Positions 46,111 through 55,015 are shown, counted from the first letter of the stretch. The stretch: 64,000 bases of DNA from Pseudomonas syringae KCTC 12500 (GCF_000507185.2 NZ_AYTM02000002.1:4499501-4563500), one strand, 5' to 3'. The notes: generated by a model not told the origin, from the sequence alone. Translations and numbers: made by a program.

Positions 46111-46530
46111 TTATCGAGCGGTATTCCGAAAGGCCGCCTGTTTTTTCGAGGACATTCCACCCGATGGATCGAAACATTGGCTGTCGTAACGCGGGCTTTG
46201 GCACTGCGAAGGAATGTTCGGGGGAGGCGGGCGGTTTCTCTGGAAGGCCTTGTAGCGCTCGGTCTCGATCACTTGCACTCGAGTGCGACCGCCGACTTTC
46301 AGGTATTCGATAGCCTTGAGGTTGGTCTTGTGAACGTAGTCCAGCGGCTCGTCTGCGTTCCGCATATAGGCCGGGCCTTCGCGTTGCAGTGCGCTTTGCG
46401 CGCTTTCATCACACGGAATCGATGCATAACTCACCTTGCCTTGGGGTGATGTGCATTTGAAGATCTCGCCGTATGCTGCACCGCTGCCCAGCAAAGCGAA
46501 TACCGACAGCGTTATTGAAAGCCTTTTCAT
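46111..46530 (-). CDS. DUF4124-domain periplasmic protein
   Basis: A 139-residue protein with signal peptide MKRLSITLSVFALLGSGAAYG and an immediate DUF4124 motif EIFKCTSPQGKVSYASIPC. Later Cys (SQCQSP, SQCFDP) may form a second disulfide. Function unknown; common in pseudomonads. Convergent with the EthD gene, one base apart. Confidence 0.87.
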   Translation of the reverse strand: MKRLSITLSVFALLGSGAAYGEIFKCTSPQGKVSYASIPCDESAQSALQREGPAYMRNADEPLDYVHKTNLKAIEYLKVGGRTRVQVIETERYKAFQRNRPPPPNIPSQCQSPRYDSQCFDPSGGMSSKKQAAFRNTAR

Positions 46531-46687
46531 GAGGTTATCCCTACTGGACGCGAGCATGGCGCAAGGCTACCACTTGCTCTTTGTCGCTGCCATATCCCTC
46601 TGCCAGGCCCGTTCGTCAGACACATCGCACGGCTGTGGCCTCAGGCTCTCTTAATATCAGGTCCTGAATTTAAAAACGGAGGCGCAT

Positions 46688-46858
46688 ATGACCGGCACCC
46701 AGCCAGGCAGCAACAGCGGAAACAAGAACGATCCGGGTTTCGACGAGAAGTCGCCGAACACCCAAGACCCGCAGATCGACCCCACCGAGCCAGCGAAGAC
46801 GCCTGCTACCGATAAAGGCAGTAAGGATGATTACCCGCCTTACACGCCGGACAAGTAA
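46688..46858 (+). CDS. Small disordered hydrophilic protein
   Basis: A 56-residue Pro/Asp/Lys/Thr-rich protein, MTGTQPGSNSGNKNDPGFDE then KSPNTQDPQIDPTEP and so on to DDYPPYTPDK, with a strong CGGAGG site. No hydrophobic core, so it is likely unstructured. Family not recognised. A short dyad (CCCTCGGT / ACCGGGGG) follows. Confidence 0.7.
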   Translation: MTGTQPGSNSGNKNDPGFDEKSPNTQDPQIDPTEPAKTPATDKGSKDDYPPYTPDK

Positions 46859-46924
46859 CTGACAGACTGCCCTCGGTGAGTACCGGGGGCGATTTATATC
46901 CGGACCTCGCTTTACCCCCTCGTA

Positions 46925-47293
46925 CTACTTGTTGGCATCAAGGTATTCCAGCAGATCTTCCATTCGCTCATCGTTACCCATCCACCACAGCTTCATGCGT
47001 GTACCGGGGACAACTTCGCTCGGGTCCTTGATATAAGTGCGCAACACTTCACGCGTCCAGACCAGCCCCGAGTTCTTCATCGCGTCGGTGTACACGTAGC
47101 CTTCCTGTTGCCCCGCCTGACGACCAATGATGCCGTTGAGGGGCGGGCCAAATGCGCTGCGTGCAGAAGGGCCGATCTTGTGGCAGCCCGAGCAGAGGCG
47201 GGTGAACACGGCTTTCCCGGCCTCGGCATCGCCTGCGCCCTGAGCAAGCGCAGGCAGGGTCAGTGCCATCAGGAGTAATGCGGTTTTTTTCAT
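46925..47293 (-). CDS. Class I c-type cytochrome
   Basis: A 122-residue protein with signal peptide (MKKTALLLMALTLPALAQGA). The haem site is LCSGCHKIG near residue 34 and the distal Met is in GTRMKLWWMGN. The size fits a soluble periplasmic cytochrome c (c2/c550-like) that shuttles electrons. The partner is unknown. Confidence 0.92.
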   Translation of the reverse strand: MKKTALLLMALTLPALAQGAGDAEAGKAVFTRLCSGCHKIGPSARSAFGPPLNGIIGRQAGQQEGYVYTDAMKNSGLVWTREVLRTYIKDPSEVVPGTRMKLWWMGNDERMEDLLEYLDANK

Positions 47294-47359
47294 CGGTCAT
47301 CCACTGCGCGTTCGGCCTTGCGCTTAAAAGCGGCAAATTTTAGCGCAATTATCGCGGGA

Positions 47360-47890
47360 TCACTTGCTGGCCGGTATCTGGCTCGACAGTTCGTCGAAGT
47401 CACGCTTGTAACTCGCCATCTCGGCTGCGCTGACAAAGCTCTGTTCAAGGACCACCTTCTTCGCTCCGGACTCGATGGTGTCCAGTTGATGAAGGAAGCG
47501 CTTTTTCTTCCTGGCCTCCATCCGCGTGCCTGCCTCATCGATAGCTGTGCGTAGCTCTGTTGCCCGCTGGTTTACAAAGTCCTGGCCGCGACGGTCAACC
47601 GTGAGCCCGTCATTTTCGACATAGCCTTCCAGCCCGGTTTTTTTCAAGACCAGCCACAACGCCTGATCCGGGGTAAAGGTGCCCTTGAATTTCTTGACCT
47701 TTCTGCTGCTGTCCGCGCCCAGGTTGACCTTCACCGGGCAGCCGGACCGATGCGCCAGTTGCTGCAAGGCCTCGTCCAGACGTTGCGAAGGCATGTCGTA
47801 CGCCACTGGCGTCATCTGACACGCAGCGAAAGCAGGGCCAGCCGCCAGACATGCCACAGCGAGGAGCAGTTTTTTCAGGGTGTTTTTCAT
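47360..47890 (-). CDS. STN-domain periplasmic protein
   Basis: A 176-residue protein with a signal peptide ending AFAAC. Residues 30-95 form an STN (secretin/TonB short N-terminal) domain: YDMPSQRLDEALQQLAHRSG and FTPDQALWLVLKKTGLEGY. The remainder is a charged helix. No secretin or TonB receptor body follows, so it is a stand-alone STN protein. Role unknown. Confidence 0.82.
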   Translation of the reverse strand: MKNTLKKLLLAVACLAAGPAFAACQMTPVAYDMPSQRLDEALQQLAHRSGCPVKVNLGADSSRKVKKFKGTFTPDQALWLVLKKTGLEGYVENDGLTVDRRGQDFVNQRATELRTAIDEAGTRMEARKKKRFLHQLDTIESGAKKVVLEQSFVSAAEMASYKRDFDELSSQIPASK

Positions 47891-48031
47891 GATTGACGGG
47901 TTTCATCCGGGAGGTAGGGCTTGGAAATCGTATTCTGCATGATGTTCCCTGTCTGCCCGACGCTTGCTTGAGCAGTCGTGTCCCTGATGTCTCTTGACTC
48001 ATGCCAAACGCTGCATGCTCAAATCGCAGAC

Positions 48032-48064
48032 AAAGAAAAGCCCGCGATGGGGGGTAGCGGGCTT
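48032..48064 (-). terminator. Terminator of the cupin gene (minus strand)
   Basis: Stem AAGCCCGC / GCGGGCTT with an 11-base loop; on the minus strand TTTTCTTT follows. It lies between the cupin gene and the STN gene. Confidence 0.8.
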
Positions 48065-48151
48065 AAGGTCTTGCTGGGAATTGAGTTAACAATAAACCCG
48101 CGAACGTGAAAAAAGCGTGAACTGCCGGATACAATTTATAAACAATTCAAA

Positions 48152-48655
48152 TCACGGTTCGCCGTCCCAGTAATCGAGGTTTTCCGTGGTCCGCTGGTTG
48201 GCGGTGAACACTCGGGTCCCTTGGACAGAAACCATGGCCTGGTACTTGCCCGAGTCCGGGTATTCACACACTTCGGGTGTTTCCCGGGTGCTGATCGACA
48301 GGTATTTCAGCGGCGCCTGCGAGGTATTGATTATCTGGTGCGGGTAATCGGCACCTGCGGGGATAAACAAGACGTCCCCCGTCTTGATCGGCAGCATCTC
48401 GCCCGCGACACGCAGACTGCCTTCGCCCTCGACGATCACGAACATCTCTTCTTGCACGTGATGAAAATGATAAGGGCAGGAGCGCTTGCCCGGCGCCACG
48501 ACATCAATCGACGCCCCCAGCTTTTGCGCGGCTGTGCCAGTGCCCAAGCGGGCTGCCGAGCTTTCATAGAGCGGTTCACGAACTTCATGTTCGAGGGGAG
48601 CCTCGTTAAAATTGCGAATCAGACGAGACGCCAGTTCACGTGCGCGTTCATTCAT
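48152..48655 (-). CDS. Cupin-domain protein
   Basis: A 167-residue single-domain cupin. Motif 1 is CPYHFHHVQEEMFVIVEGEG, with the two His and the Glu of metal-binding cupins; motif 2 is GDVLFIPAGADYPHQIIN. It probably binds a metal and a sugar or small acid. No neighbour suggests a pathway. Confidence 0.88.
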   Translation of the reverse strand: MNERARELASRLIRNFNEAPLEHEVREPLYESSAARLGTGTAAQKLGASIDVVAPGKRSCPYHFHHVQEEMFVIVEGEGSLRVAGEMLPIKTGDVLFIPAGADYPHQIINTSQAPLKYLSISTRETPEVCEYPDSGKYQAMVSVQGTRVFTANQRTTENLDYWDGEP

Positions 48656-48870
48656 GTCGGTCGAGGCTCGGGGAGTTCAGGAGAGGGTACTTTAGACCAG
48701 AGAGCATGATGCGTTGTGGGCAGTTGCCTTGATCAGGCAAAAACAGTCCCAGGCAGCCGCCACAAAAAGCCCCACGCGCCGCGTGCATCCGGCGCGCAGC
48801 TCGGAAACCTATTCGCCTGAAACTCGTCTACACTTCACATCACGCTTCGGCCCCTTCCAGAGGACGCACC

Positions 48871-49128
48871 ATGTTTTCAAAACCCGATATTCAGCGAGTT
48901 CTTGAAACAGCCTTTCTGCCTTCAAAGTGCGAGTGCGTCGTCGCGCCAAATGAAACCTTCTCGGTGAAGCTTCTTCACCCCGAATCAGGTGAGATCCAGC
49001 TCTATGTAACGGGGCTGTCCCTGTCCGAAGTAAACAGCAGCCGGTCCATCGCCCGGCTGGTGCTTTCGCTGAGAGAACAGAGAGATTTGATGGGGCAGAT
49101 GAATTTGTCCATGAGGCGGATGGCGTAA
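48871..49128 (+). CDS. DUF1652-family protein
   Basis: An 85-residue protein (MFSKPDIQRVLETAFLPSKC) with VKLLHPESGEIQLYVTGLSL, matching the DUF1652 family as I remember it from pseudomonads. AGAGGACG precedes the ATG. No catalytic motif is visible. It is the last core gene before the island. Confidence 0.82.
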   Translation: MFSKPDIQRVLETAFLPSKCECVVAPNETFSVKLLHPESGEIQLYVTGLSLSEVNSSRSIARLVLSLREQRDLMGQMNLSMRRMA

Positions 49129-49246
49129 GGACTGGGCTCGTAATTTGATTGCGATTATTTGATCGCAGTCATAAAACGCTATCGCTTCCGGCTAACAGTG
49201 CGCATTAGCCCATACGGCGTTGCACAGTCGCTTTTTGAGAAGTCAT

Positions 49247-49296
49247 AAACCACAAAGCCCCTGAATTCTTTTCAGAATTCAGGGGCTTTGTGGTTT
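49247..49296. terminator. Perfect 23-bp hairpin, second copy of the tRNA-Ser terminator
   Basis: A perfect 23-base stem with a TTTC loop; core AAGCCCCTGAATTCT. The same but imperfect hairpin follows the tRNA-Ser gene at 54965-55015. This is probably the original downstream terminator, now displaced by the island. Confidence 0.8.
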
Positions 49297-49297
49297 A

Positions 49298-49325
49298 AAA
49301 TATGGCGGTGAAGAAGAGGTTCGAA
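49298..49325. repeat. Left attachment site (partial copy of tRNA-Ser 3' end)
   Basis: AAATATGGCGGTGAAG then AAGAGGTTCGAA, an imperfect copy of the tRNA-Ser 3' end at about 55018-55043 (ATGGCGGTGAAGGAGGGATT then CGAA). Marks the left end of an element integrated into the tRNA gene. Confidence 0.78.
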
Positions 49326-49411
49326 CTAAACAACCTTCCAGCCCTTATAGTGCCGTAATTGCTGACCTAAACGGATGTTTTACGCACGATAGACATTCTG
49401 CTGCGGACATA

Positions 49412-49810
49412 ATGGCAGAAAATTTGGAGCTTCAGGGTGGTACGTGGCATGTTCTTCTCGCCATCCCCAAGGATTTGCAGAAGGCAGTCGGCGGGCGGAA
49501 GATTTTATCCCAGTAGCTGAAGACTGGTTCTCGCCGTGAGGCAATGAGTCGTAGGTTGTTGATTATCAATGCTTGGTAGACTGCTATCAAGAATGCTCGT
49601 CAAGGTGTGCCGTTACCGGAAGGCTGGCAGGACGACGTGGTGCTTAGGATCAGCGCTATTGACGAGGTGATCCGACGTCAGACGTTGGCCTTAATAGGTG
49701 AGGCGGTTAAGCAGCCTGATCTAAGTGCTGAAGAAACAAGCACGATTATTCGGTGCCTCATGCATAAGCCCTTGGTTGACCTGTGCATAGAGGCTGACAT
49801 TGTCCCATAG
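49412..49810 (+). pseudogene. Truncated integrase with two in-frame TAG stops
   Basis: From ATG 49412 the frame reads MAENLELQGGTWHVLLAIPK then DLQKAVGGRKILSQ, the start of a tyrosine-recombinase N-terminal (DUF6538-like) domain. TAG at 49514 and TAG at 49577 interrupt it; between and after them the frame still reads integrase-like (LKTGSRREAMSRRLLIINAW, then TAIKNARQGVPLPEGWQDDV). It ends at TAG 49808. The catalytic domain is missing, so it is non-functional. Confidence 0.8.
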
Positions 49811-49816
49811 CGGACG

Positions 49817-49963
49817 CTATGAGCTTATCGGCCCTTTATGGCGGAAGCCACGAATAACCCACGCTACCAGTACACCGAGAGCATAGAGGACAGCACACCC
49901 AATTAGCCAACCTGCACCGATCCATCCAGCGCTTTCGATTTGCAGTGTAAGGAGATGACTCAA
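49817..49963 (-). CDS. Possible small membrane protein
   Basis: A 48-residue frame from TTG 49963 with a nearby AGGA: a hydrophobic stretch AGWIGAGWLIGCAVLYALGV and LVAWVIRG, then FRHKGPISS. Composition and start are plausible, but the short length and TTG start keep it uncertain. It lies antisense-adjacent to the integrase remnant. Confidence 0.35.
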   Translation of the reverse strand: MSHLLTLQIESAGWIGAGWLIGCAVLYALGVLVAWVIRGFRHKGPISS

Positions 49964-49973
49964 GTTGTCCTCG

Positions 49974-50121
49974 AAACTCGCCCTTTGGATAGTGTGGCTC
50001 GATCAGTTTGACCAAGCCATTCCAGGGCACGACCTGATCCATCTCGATCAGGAAGCGTTCACGGCGGGGTTTTTTTGCGTTTGCCAGCGTATTCGGCGCC
50101 AGCGAAGGACATCTGCTTCAT
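49974..50121 (-). pseudogene. IS5-family transposase fragment (5' end, frameshifted)
   Basis: ATG 50121 begins MKQMSFAGAEYAGKRKK, the start typical of IS5 transposases. After a run of seven A the family continuation is in another frame: PRRERFLIEMDQVVPWNGLV then KLIEPHYPKG. This indicates a one-base insertion in the A run. The rest of the transposase and the inverted repeats are absent. Confidence 0.75.
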
Positions 50122-50272
50122 CGGGACTCAACCGTTCAGTGCTTGGGACTGGAGTATTTCACCAGATTTAGAAGTCTTTTTCAGAGTTTCCCTAAGCGAT
50201 GAACAGGCGGTGTTAAGCTGAATGGCAACAGTGCCATGTCTCCAGCACGCAAAACATGAGATTAATTGATAT

Positions 50273-52711
50273 TTATTTGGAATCGGATAAATCCAGTACA
50301 AATATATCAATTAATCCATGCAGGTCGGATGGTAACGATGCCTCAAGATTCAGTCTGAGTTGTTCTGCTGATTTAATTTCGGACGTTTTGAGTCCCGCTA
50401 CAGGCACGTCTGCCCCAAACCATAGAACAAGAAAAACCCCTTGGTGTTCGGCGTCGGGGTGTATTGAGTAGCGCTCATGCAATTGACACTTTGCGGCTGT
50501 GTATAGCTCTGGGTGCCATTGTCCTTTTACCTCTGTGACCAGTAGTCGTCTTTCTCCATTAATCAATCTTGCAGCGGTGAAGTCACTTCGCTTGTCATTT
50601 TTAAGATGGTGCTCTGGGGTGATTGCGATATCTTTAGATACAAGCTTTAGGCTTAGTCGCTCAGCTATAATTGAAGTACAGGGATTTTCATTTAAATGTT
50701 TGTCACCTTCAAAGAAACGAGCACCTGAATTGAATTCACCTCCATCGATCGCTCCTTGAAAATCATGCAATTCATCAATAATGCATTGACGCAATCCTTC
50801 TACTGTAGCGATCGAGTCAAAATCTAAAAGGTCTGAAATTTGCTTTGAATTCGGAGCCTCATAGTTTTGAAGGGAGCGCTTCCTAAGTTGGCCACTGTAT
50901 ATACTACCGATATCCTTACGAAGGCCGATAAACCTAGGATCTGCTAGTAACTCTGCCAGCGGCCCTATAGCAGCCTCAGGATCGAATGAATCAAAACTCC
51001 AAACTAAATTTCGTATGTGACGGTACGCGTTTTCGCTCTTTGGGCTGTCGCTCCCCCAGTGGTCAGGTAGATCAACACTGGGCCATTTTTCAACATAGGC
51101 GTCAAGCACCGCTTTCGTTTTTAAAGCGGTTAAGCTAGGCCAGCCATGACCCTGGCGGCTATATAGGCTTGACCGGTCGAACAGATAGAGGATTAAATCT
51201 GGATCCGTTTGTAGCCAGTGCCACTGCGGATAACTAATCCCTTCAATAAAATAAAACGCTCGAACAAACCAGAACTTGCATCTAGAAATTATAGCAGGAT
51301 CGCCTAGTGTCTCGGGTAGTCGATCTATCAAATCAGATGTGCGCTCTCTGATGACTTGCTCTAAAACCGCGCGATCTCCATGCTCTGCGGCGATATCAAA
51401 TACTGTGTCAAGCGTATCATGATTCAAGTTGTCGAATCTGGCGAGCCACTCCATCGAAAGCCTGGATTTCAGTTCACAAAATGCCTCATCATTACCCAGC
51501 AACCAAACATCGGGATTGACGCAAGATGGCGTCTCAAGTTGAGGCTCGATAAACTCTCTCAAGAACGCCTCTGGCGCACCTGTCTCGGCGAATATGATCC
51601 TGTCAATCTCCTCCTTCAGAGTAGCCCTGGCGTTCTCATTCACAGTACTATAGTGAACGTTAATGCAGCCCCTAAGGGATCGAAGTAGGGATGGATCAAC
51701 TTCCTCCAAAGAGTTCTCATCCGCCATGATTAGAATGAAAGCGGCGTACAATACCTGAACAGCTCGAGAGAATTTTGATGAGCATCTAAGCTCTGCCAGT
51801 TCACGTAACCCTGGGACTGACGGGGCTATAAAGCCGAGGCAGTTTTTTAATGCTGTACGTGCTATTTCTTCGTCGCCAAACTCTTCATTTATTTTATCGG
51901 GGTGCATCAATGAAAGCTCTGCGAAACGCACAAGACATGCCCAATGTGCTCCTGACGCAATTAGATCTCTGTTCTCTCTGACGTATAGGATGTTCTGCTC
52001 ATGAATCAAAGCCTGCCTTCTACGACTCCGCGCCATCCTTCTTTTGAAGTTTCTGGGAAGGTCACGCATGTTTTTAAGTTCGGATGCCGCACGTGCAAAT
52101 GTAGCCCATGCGCGCATGAATGCAGGTTTTGCCGAGGCTTGCCTACGCAGACGTTGCCGCAGTGGATCAGGCCCTCGCTCATTCGTTGTCCGATGTTTGT
52201 GGTGAGGAGTAATGCAAGTACCCCATAGAACGGGATTATCAGTCTCGAATGCCAGATCGGCTAAATATTGTCTATCCTCTTCAAATAGGCCAAGTCCAGA
52301 GTGAGAATGAAAATCAAATTTGTGGATTTTGGTGTTGCTAATTGTTTCGCGGTCAGTAAGCGGTGTGAATACTAATGCTAGCAAACCTTGTCTCAATTCA
52401 ACGTTCTTTCGCATTACTTTGACGGCCGCACTCTGCTGAGTGCTTTTCTGATAGTAATAGTTCAAGTTGTTCACCCACTGCCAGACCCGAGCTGGACTAT
52501 AGGGTGGAGGAACGACGCCGAAATAATTATCTAACAACAAACCAACTATCTTGCTAATGCCTGTTCGGCAACTGCATTCATAGGGTTGCTTATCACAGGT
52601 GCACACCAAGCCGAAGGTCAGATCATCTAGAAGCCGTTCGACTATTTCAGGATTTAACCCTCCAACAAATCGCTTTACAAAATATCGAGATGCGGCCTGG
52701 GGGCTGTACTG
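50273..52711 (-). CDS. C-terminal part of a split ATPase-nuclease: helical region plus PD-(D/E)xK-type nuclease domain
   Basis: This segment continues the frame of the NACHT-like gene directly after its TAG. It has 812 codons (open from 52711) with no start codon near its beginning; the first possible start is TTG 52609 without a ribosome binding site. The first 600 residues are helical with a Cys-containing patch (VCTCDKQPYECSC). Near the C terminus DKRSDFTAARL, then VTEVKGQWHPELYTAA (D, then E-x-K 17 and 19 residues later) and QGVFLVLWFG fit a PD-(D/E)xK nuclease. Base composition is AT-rich. It is probably the effector half of a defence protein. Confidence 0.7.
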   Translation of the reverse strand, partial: QYSPQAASRYFVKRFVGGLNPEIVERLLDDLTFGLVCTCDKQPYECSCRTGISKIVGLLLDNYFGVVPPPYSPARVWQWVNNLNYYYQKSTQQSAAVKVMRKNVELRQGLLALVFTPLTDRETISNTKIHKFDFHSHSGLGLFEEDRQYLADLAFETDNPVLWGTCITPHHKHRTTNERGPDPLRQRLRRQASAKPAFMRAWATFARAASELKNMRDLPRNFKRRMARSRRRQALIHEQNILYVRENRDLIASGAHWACLVRFAELSLMHPDKINEEFGDEEIARTALKNCLGFIAPSVPGLRELAELRCSSKFSRAVQVLYAAFILIMADENSLEEVDPSLLRSLRGCINVHYSTVNENARATLKEEIDRIIFAETGAPEAFLREFIEPQLETPSCVNPDVWLLGNDEAFCELKSRLSMEWLARFDNLNHDTLDTVFDIAAEHGDRAVLEQVIRERTSDLIDRLPETLGDPAIISRCKFWFVRAFYFIEGISYPQWHWLQTDPDLILYLFDRSSLYSRQGHGWPSLTALKTKAVLDAYVEKWPSVDLPDHWGSDSPKSENAYRHIRNLVWSFDSFDPEAAIGPLAELLADPRFIGLRKDIGSIYSGQLRKRSLQNYEAPNSKQISDLLDFDSIATVEGLRQCIIDELHDFQGAIDGGEFNSGARFFEGDKHLNENPCTSIIAERLSLKLVSKDIAITPEHHLKNDKRSDFTAARLINGERRLLVTEVKGQWHPELYTAAKCQLHERYSIHPDAEHQGVFLVLWFGADVPVAGLKTSEIKSAEQLRLNLEASLPSDLHGLIDIFVLDLSDSK

Positions 52712-52714
52712 CTA
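52712..52714 (-). other. In-frame TAG splitting the ATPase-nuclease gene
   Basis: The upstream frame ends ARLYPEGY-stop and resumes QYSPQAASRYFVKRF in the same frame, giving 1,339 residues with read-through. The stop is followed by CAG. One base change (for example from CAG, TGG or TAC/TAT) would close the gap. Confidence 0.88.
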
Positions 52715-54292
52715 ATATCCCTCTGGATAGAGCCTCGCGCACCCCCTAAGAAAGTCGAGCGTTATAGCATGGTTGTATGGCGTTACATATAGATATGTGA
52801 TGATGTCTGAGGCTATATGCAATGAATTATGACTAGCCTCAGCGATTAGAAATGTGAGATTGGCTTTGTGATCGAAGGACGGAATAGAAAGCAGACACTT
52901 GCTCGCTAGCAATCTCGAATTTTGAGATTCATCAGTTGATAGCAGAATATGCTGTAGTTCCGCCTCAAGGTGTGATGCCTCCTTGCTAGAAAAAAGTAAT
53001 TCCAGTATAAGATCTCGAAGATGCCCATCCTCACCAGCTGACAAAATTGGTCTGATCTCATCGATGACATCTTTCGAGAAAAAACCAGCCATGCTGAAAG
53101 TGCGCCCATAGTCGCCCCTTCGGAAATAAGGGTCTCGCATTTCTATGTCACGTAGTTTTTGAATGAGAACCCTCTTTATGGGTGAATAAAGCTGAGAGGG
53201 GTCGCCGTTAGCGAGTACTGCGTACGGGTCAAGCTGGATAATGGCGTTCTGTATATCTTTATTTCCTAGTGCGGCCATCCATCCAATCAAGCCGCGCAGT
53301 TCGTCACGTACGGTAGCATTCGGTGCAATCACTGAAAAACATTTTGGTAGGGTCAGCGTGTCCTGTGGGTCTCCAATACGCTTCACTAAATAGGAAGCTG
53401 CGCAATATTCAGCCACGACCTTGTGAACTGGGCGGTGAAGATCAGGGTGGTCTCCTGGCCTAAACAATTTCGTTGCTAAGATATCAATGTTTGAGTGGTT
53501 TTTGCTTTGCACCGAGTTGAGCATCGGAAAAATTCGAGTCTCGCTTGCCTCGCTAGTAGTGACACCATCTGCGCCAGAAAGAAGTAGTTTGGCAAAAATT
53601 TCAGATGCTAACGCAACTTTGTCTACTACCGGAAAGGAGTTGTGCTTGCTTGCGATGCTTGTATTGACCTCTCTGGCCAAGCGCTCAACGGCCATTGAGA
53701 AGATTGATTTTTTGTCTTTGAATCTTCTACCACTTTCTATGTACGCGTCGGCGAAGAGCTTAAGAAATTGCGGGTTGGGTAAAAGAGACTCCAAATCGAA
53801 CTTAGATAATTCATCACGGAACGCTTCAAAGTTTTCATCCATGACATGATGAGAGAATATAGCTCGCTGTTCTGCTTCGTTGAACTCTTCTAATCTAACC
53901 ACCAACGGGATATATCCAAAGGCATCTTCAAATGCCTTGGTTGATGACGCACCCCACTCGCTTGAACGACTGGATATGATGACATGTCTTGGAGCAGATC
54001 TTCTCGCGTAGGCTAGAAGCCTATTGATGCCAACTTGGTCGATTTTCGCAAGCTCATCGAAGGCATCGATTACCAACGAACCATTCTTCGTCTCGGTCCC
54101 CACGTGGCTGAAGAGGTTGGCAGTCACACATTCCACTTCCAACTGAGCCGCGAGGCTTTTGAGCAGTGATGACTTGCCACCACCTGGTTCAGATAGCACG
54201 ACCACGTAGGCTGAAACACTCATCAGCTCATGCTCGGTGAATGTCCTCTCATTAGTAGCGAGCGTCCGAGGTAGGTAGAAGTCTTGGCTCAT
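52712..54292 (-). CDS. NACHT/STAND-like P-loop ATPase, N-terminal part of a split defence-type protein
   Basis: A 526-residue product from ATG 54292. Walker A is SEPGGGKSS (about residues 34-42), Walker B is SLVIDAFDELAKI (about 72-84), and HVIISSRSSEW (about 103-113) is the sensor strand. A helical region follows (ARRSAP, LEEFNEAEQRAIF). The pattern GxPGxGKS with D-A-F-D-E fits NACHT-type STAND ATPases. No signal peptide or membrane helix. Alone it lacks the nuclease half, which continues in the same frame after the TAG. GTG 54301 is an alternative start. Confidence 0.8.
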   Translation of the reverse strand: MSQDFYLPRTLATNERTFTEHELMSVSAYVVVLSEPGGGKSSLLKSLAAQLEVECVTANLFSHVGTETKNGSLVIDAFDELAKIDQVGINRLLAYARRSAPRHVIISSRSSEWGASSTKAFEDAFGYIPLVVRLEEFNEAEQRAIFSHHVMDENFEAFRDELSKFDLESLLPNPQFLKLFADAYIESGRRFKDKKSIFSMAVERLAREVNTSIASKHNSFPVVDKVALASEIFAKLLLSGADGVTTSEASETRIFPMLNSVQSKNHSNIDILATKLFRPGDHPDLHRPVHKVVAEYCAASYLVKRIGDPQDTLTLPKCFSVIAPNATVRDELRGLIGWMAALGNKDIQNAIIQLDPYAVLANGDPSQLYSPIKRVLIQKLRDIEMRDPYFRRGDYGRTFSMAGFFSKDVIDEIRPILSAGEDGHLRDLILELLFSSKEASHLEAELQHILLSTDESQNSRLLASKCLLSIPSFDHKANLTFLIAEASHNSLHIASDIITYLYVTPYNHAITLDFLRGCARLYPEGY

Positions 54293-54301
54293 TAGGGGCA
54301 C

Positions 54302-54960
54302 TCGATTTGTGTGGATGCGCTGGGCTCTGGGACAGATGGCGACTGGAACTCAAAGCGCCACGTTTAACATTAATAAACCAAGATTACGGCATTTCCGGTG
54401 ATTTGAGACAGGCCATCAGCTGAGGCGAAGCTGTGCTCCTACACCGGGGTAAGCTCTGCTGGCAGGGTTGAGGCCACTACATGTATCACCGTCCCGCTGA
54501 AACACCTCGAGAAAGAAGCGGAAGAGATTTATTTCTCCCGCTTTTGGCGTCCACTCTTGGCCGATAGCTGAAGGTCATCAACGGCGGTTTTCGATACCAA
54601 TACAAACTGCTGGTAAGGCCGGCCGGCCGACTGGCTTCGCGGTCTCTCGTCGGTCGATCACACCACGGATTGCCCTCAACCTAATCGCTTCTGTAGAAAC
54701 AAACAGTTATGTTCTGTAGGGAAAACATCGAGACGCCAGAGCCCAGTGAAACCATATCGTTAATGGAAGGATGGAGTTTGTGAATCAAAGTATCGAGCCA
54801 GATTCCAGCGCAACTTCTTTCGCCATGCGCATCAGCTGTGATGCCTACGCCTTGCCTCAGTTTGCTCGGGTCCCGCAAGTAGCCCTATGAATGACCAGAG
54901 ACAAATATTTCGCCGTAGAGCCATAGGTTCGTCGGTCTATCACGGCCATTTTTTCAGACC
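54302..54960. other. Island right end without a clear gene
   Basis: About 660 bp. A 36-residue frame from GTG 54780 to 54890 with AAGGATGGAG upstream (MNQSIEPDSSATSFAMRISC, then DAYALPQFARVPQVAL) is possible but not recognised. The rest has no supportable gene and may be decayed mobile DNA. Confidence 0.45.
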
Positions 54961-54964
54961 CCAG

Positions 54965-55015
54965 AAACCACAAAACCCCTGAATTCCTTTCAGAATTCAG
55001 GGGCTTCGTGTGTTT
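54965..55015 (-). terminator. tRNA-Ser terminator (minus strand)
   Basis: Stem AACCCCTGAATTC / GAATTCAGGGGCTT with some mismatches, directly downstream of the tRNA on the minus strand. A perfect version lies at 49247-49296. Confidence 0.75.

Noticed and set aside
49247..49325. CRISPR-like or REP repeat
   Set aside because: Only two copies, explained by tRNA terminator duplication at an attachment site.
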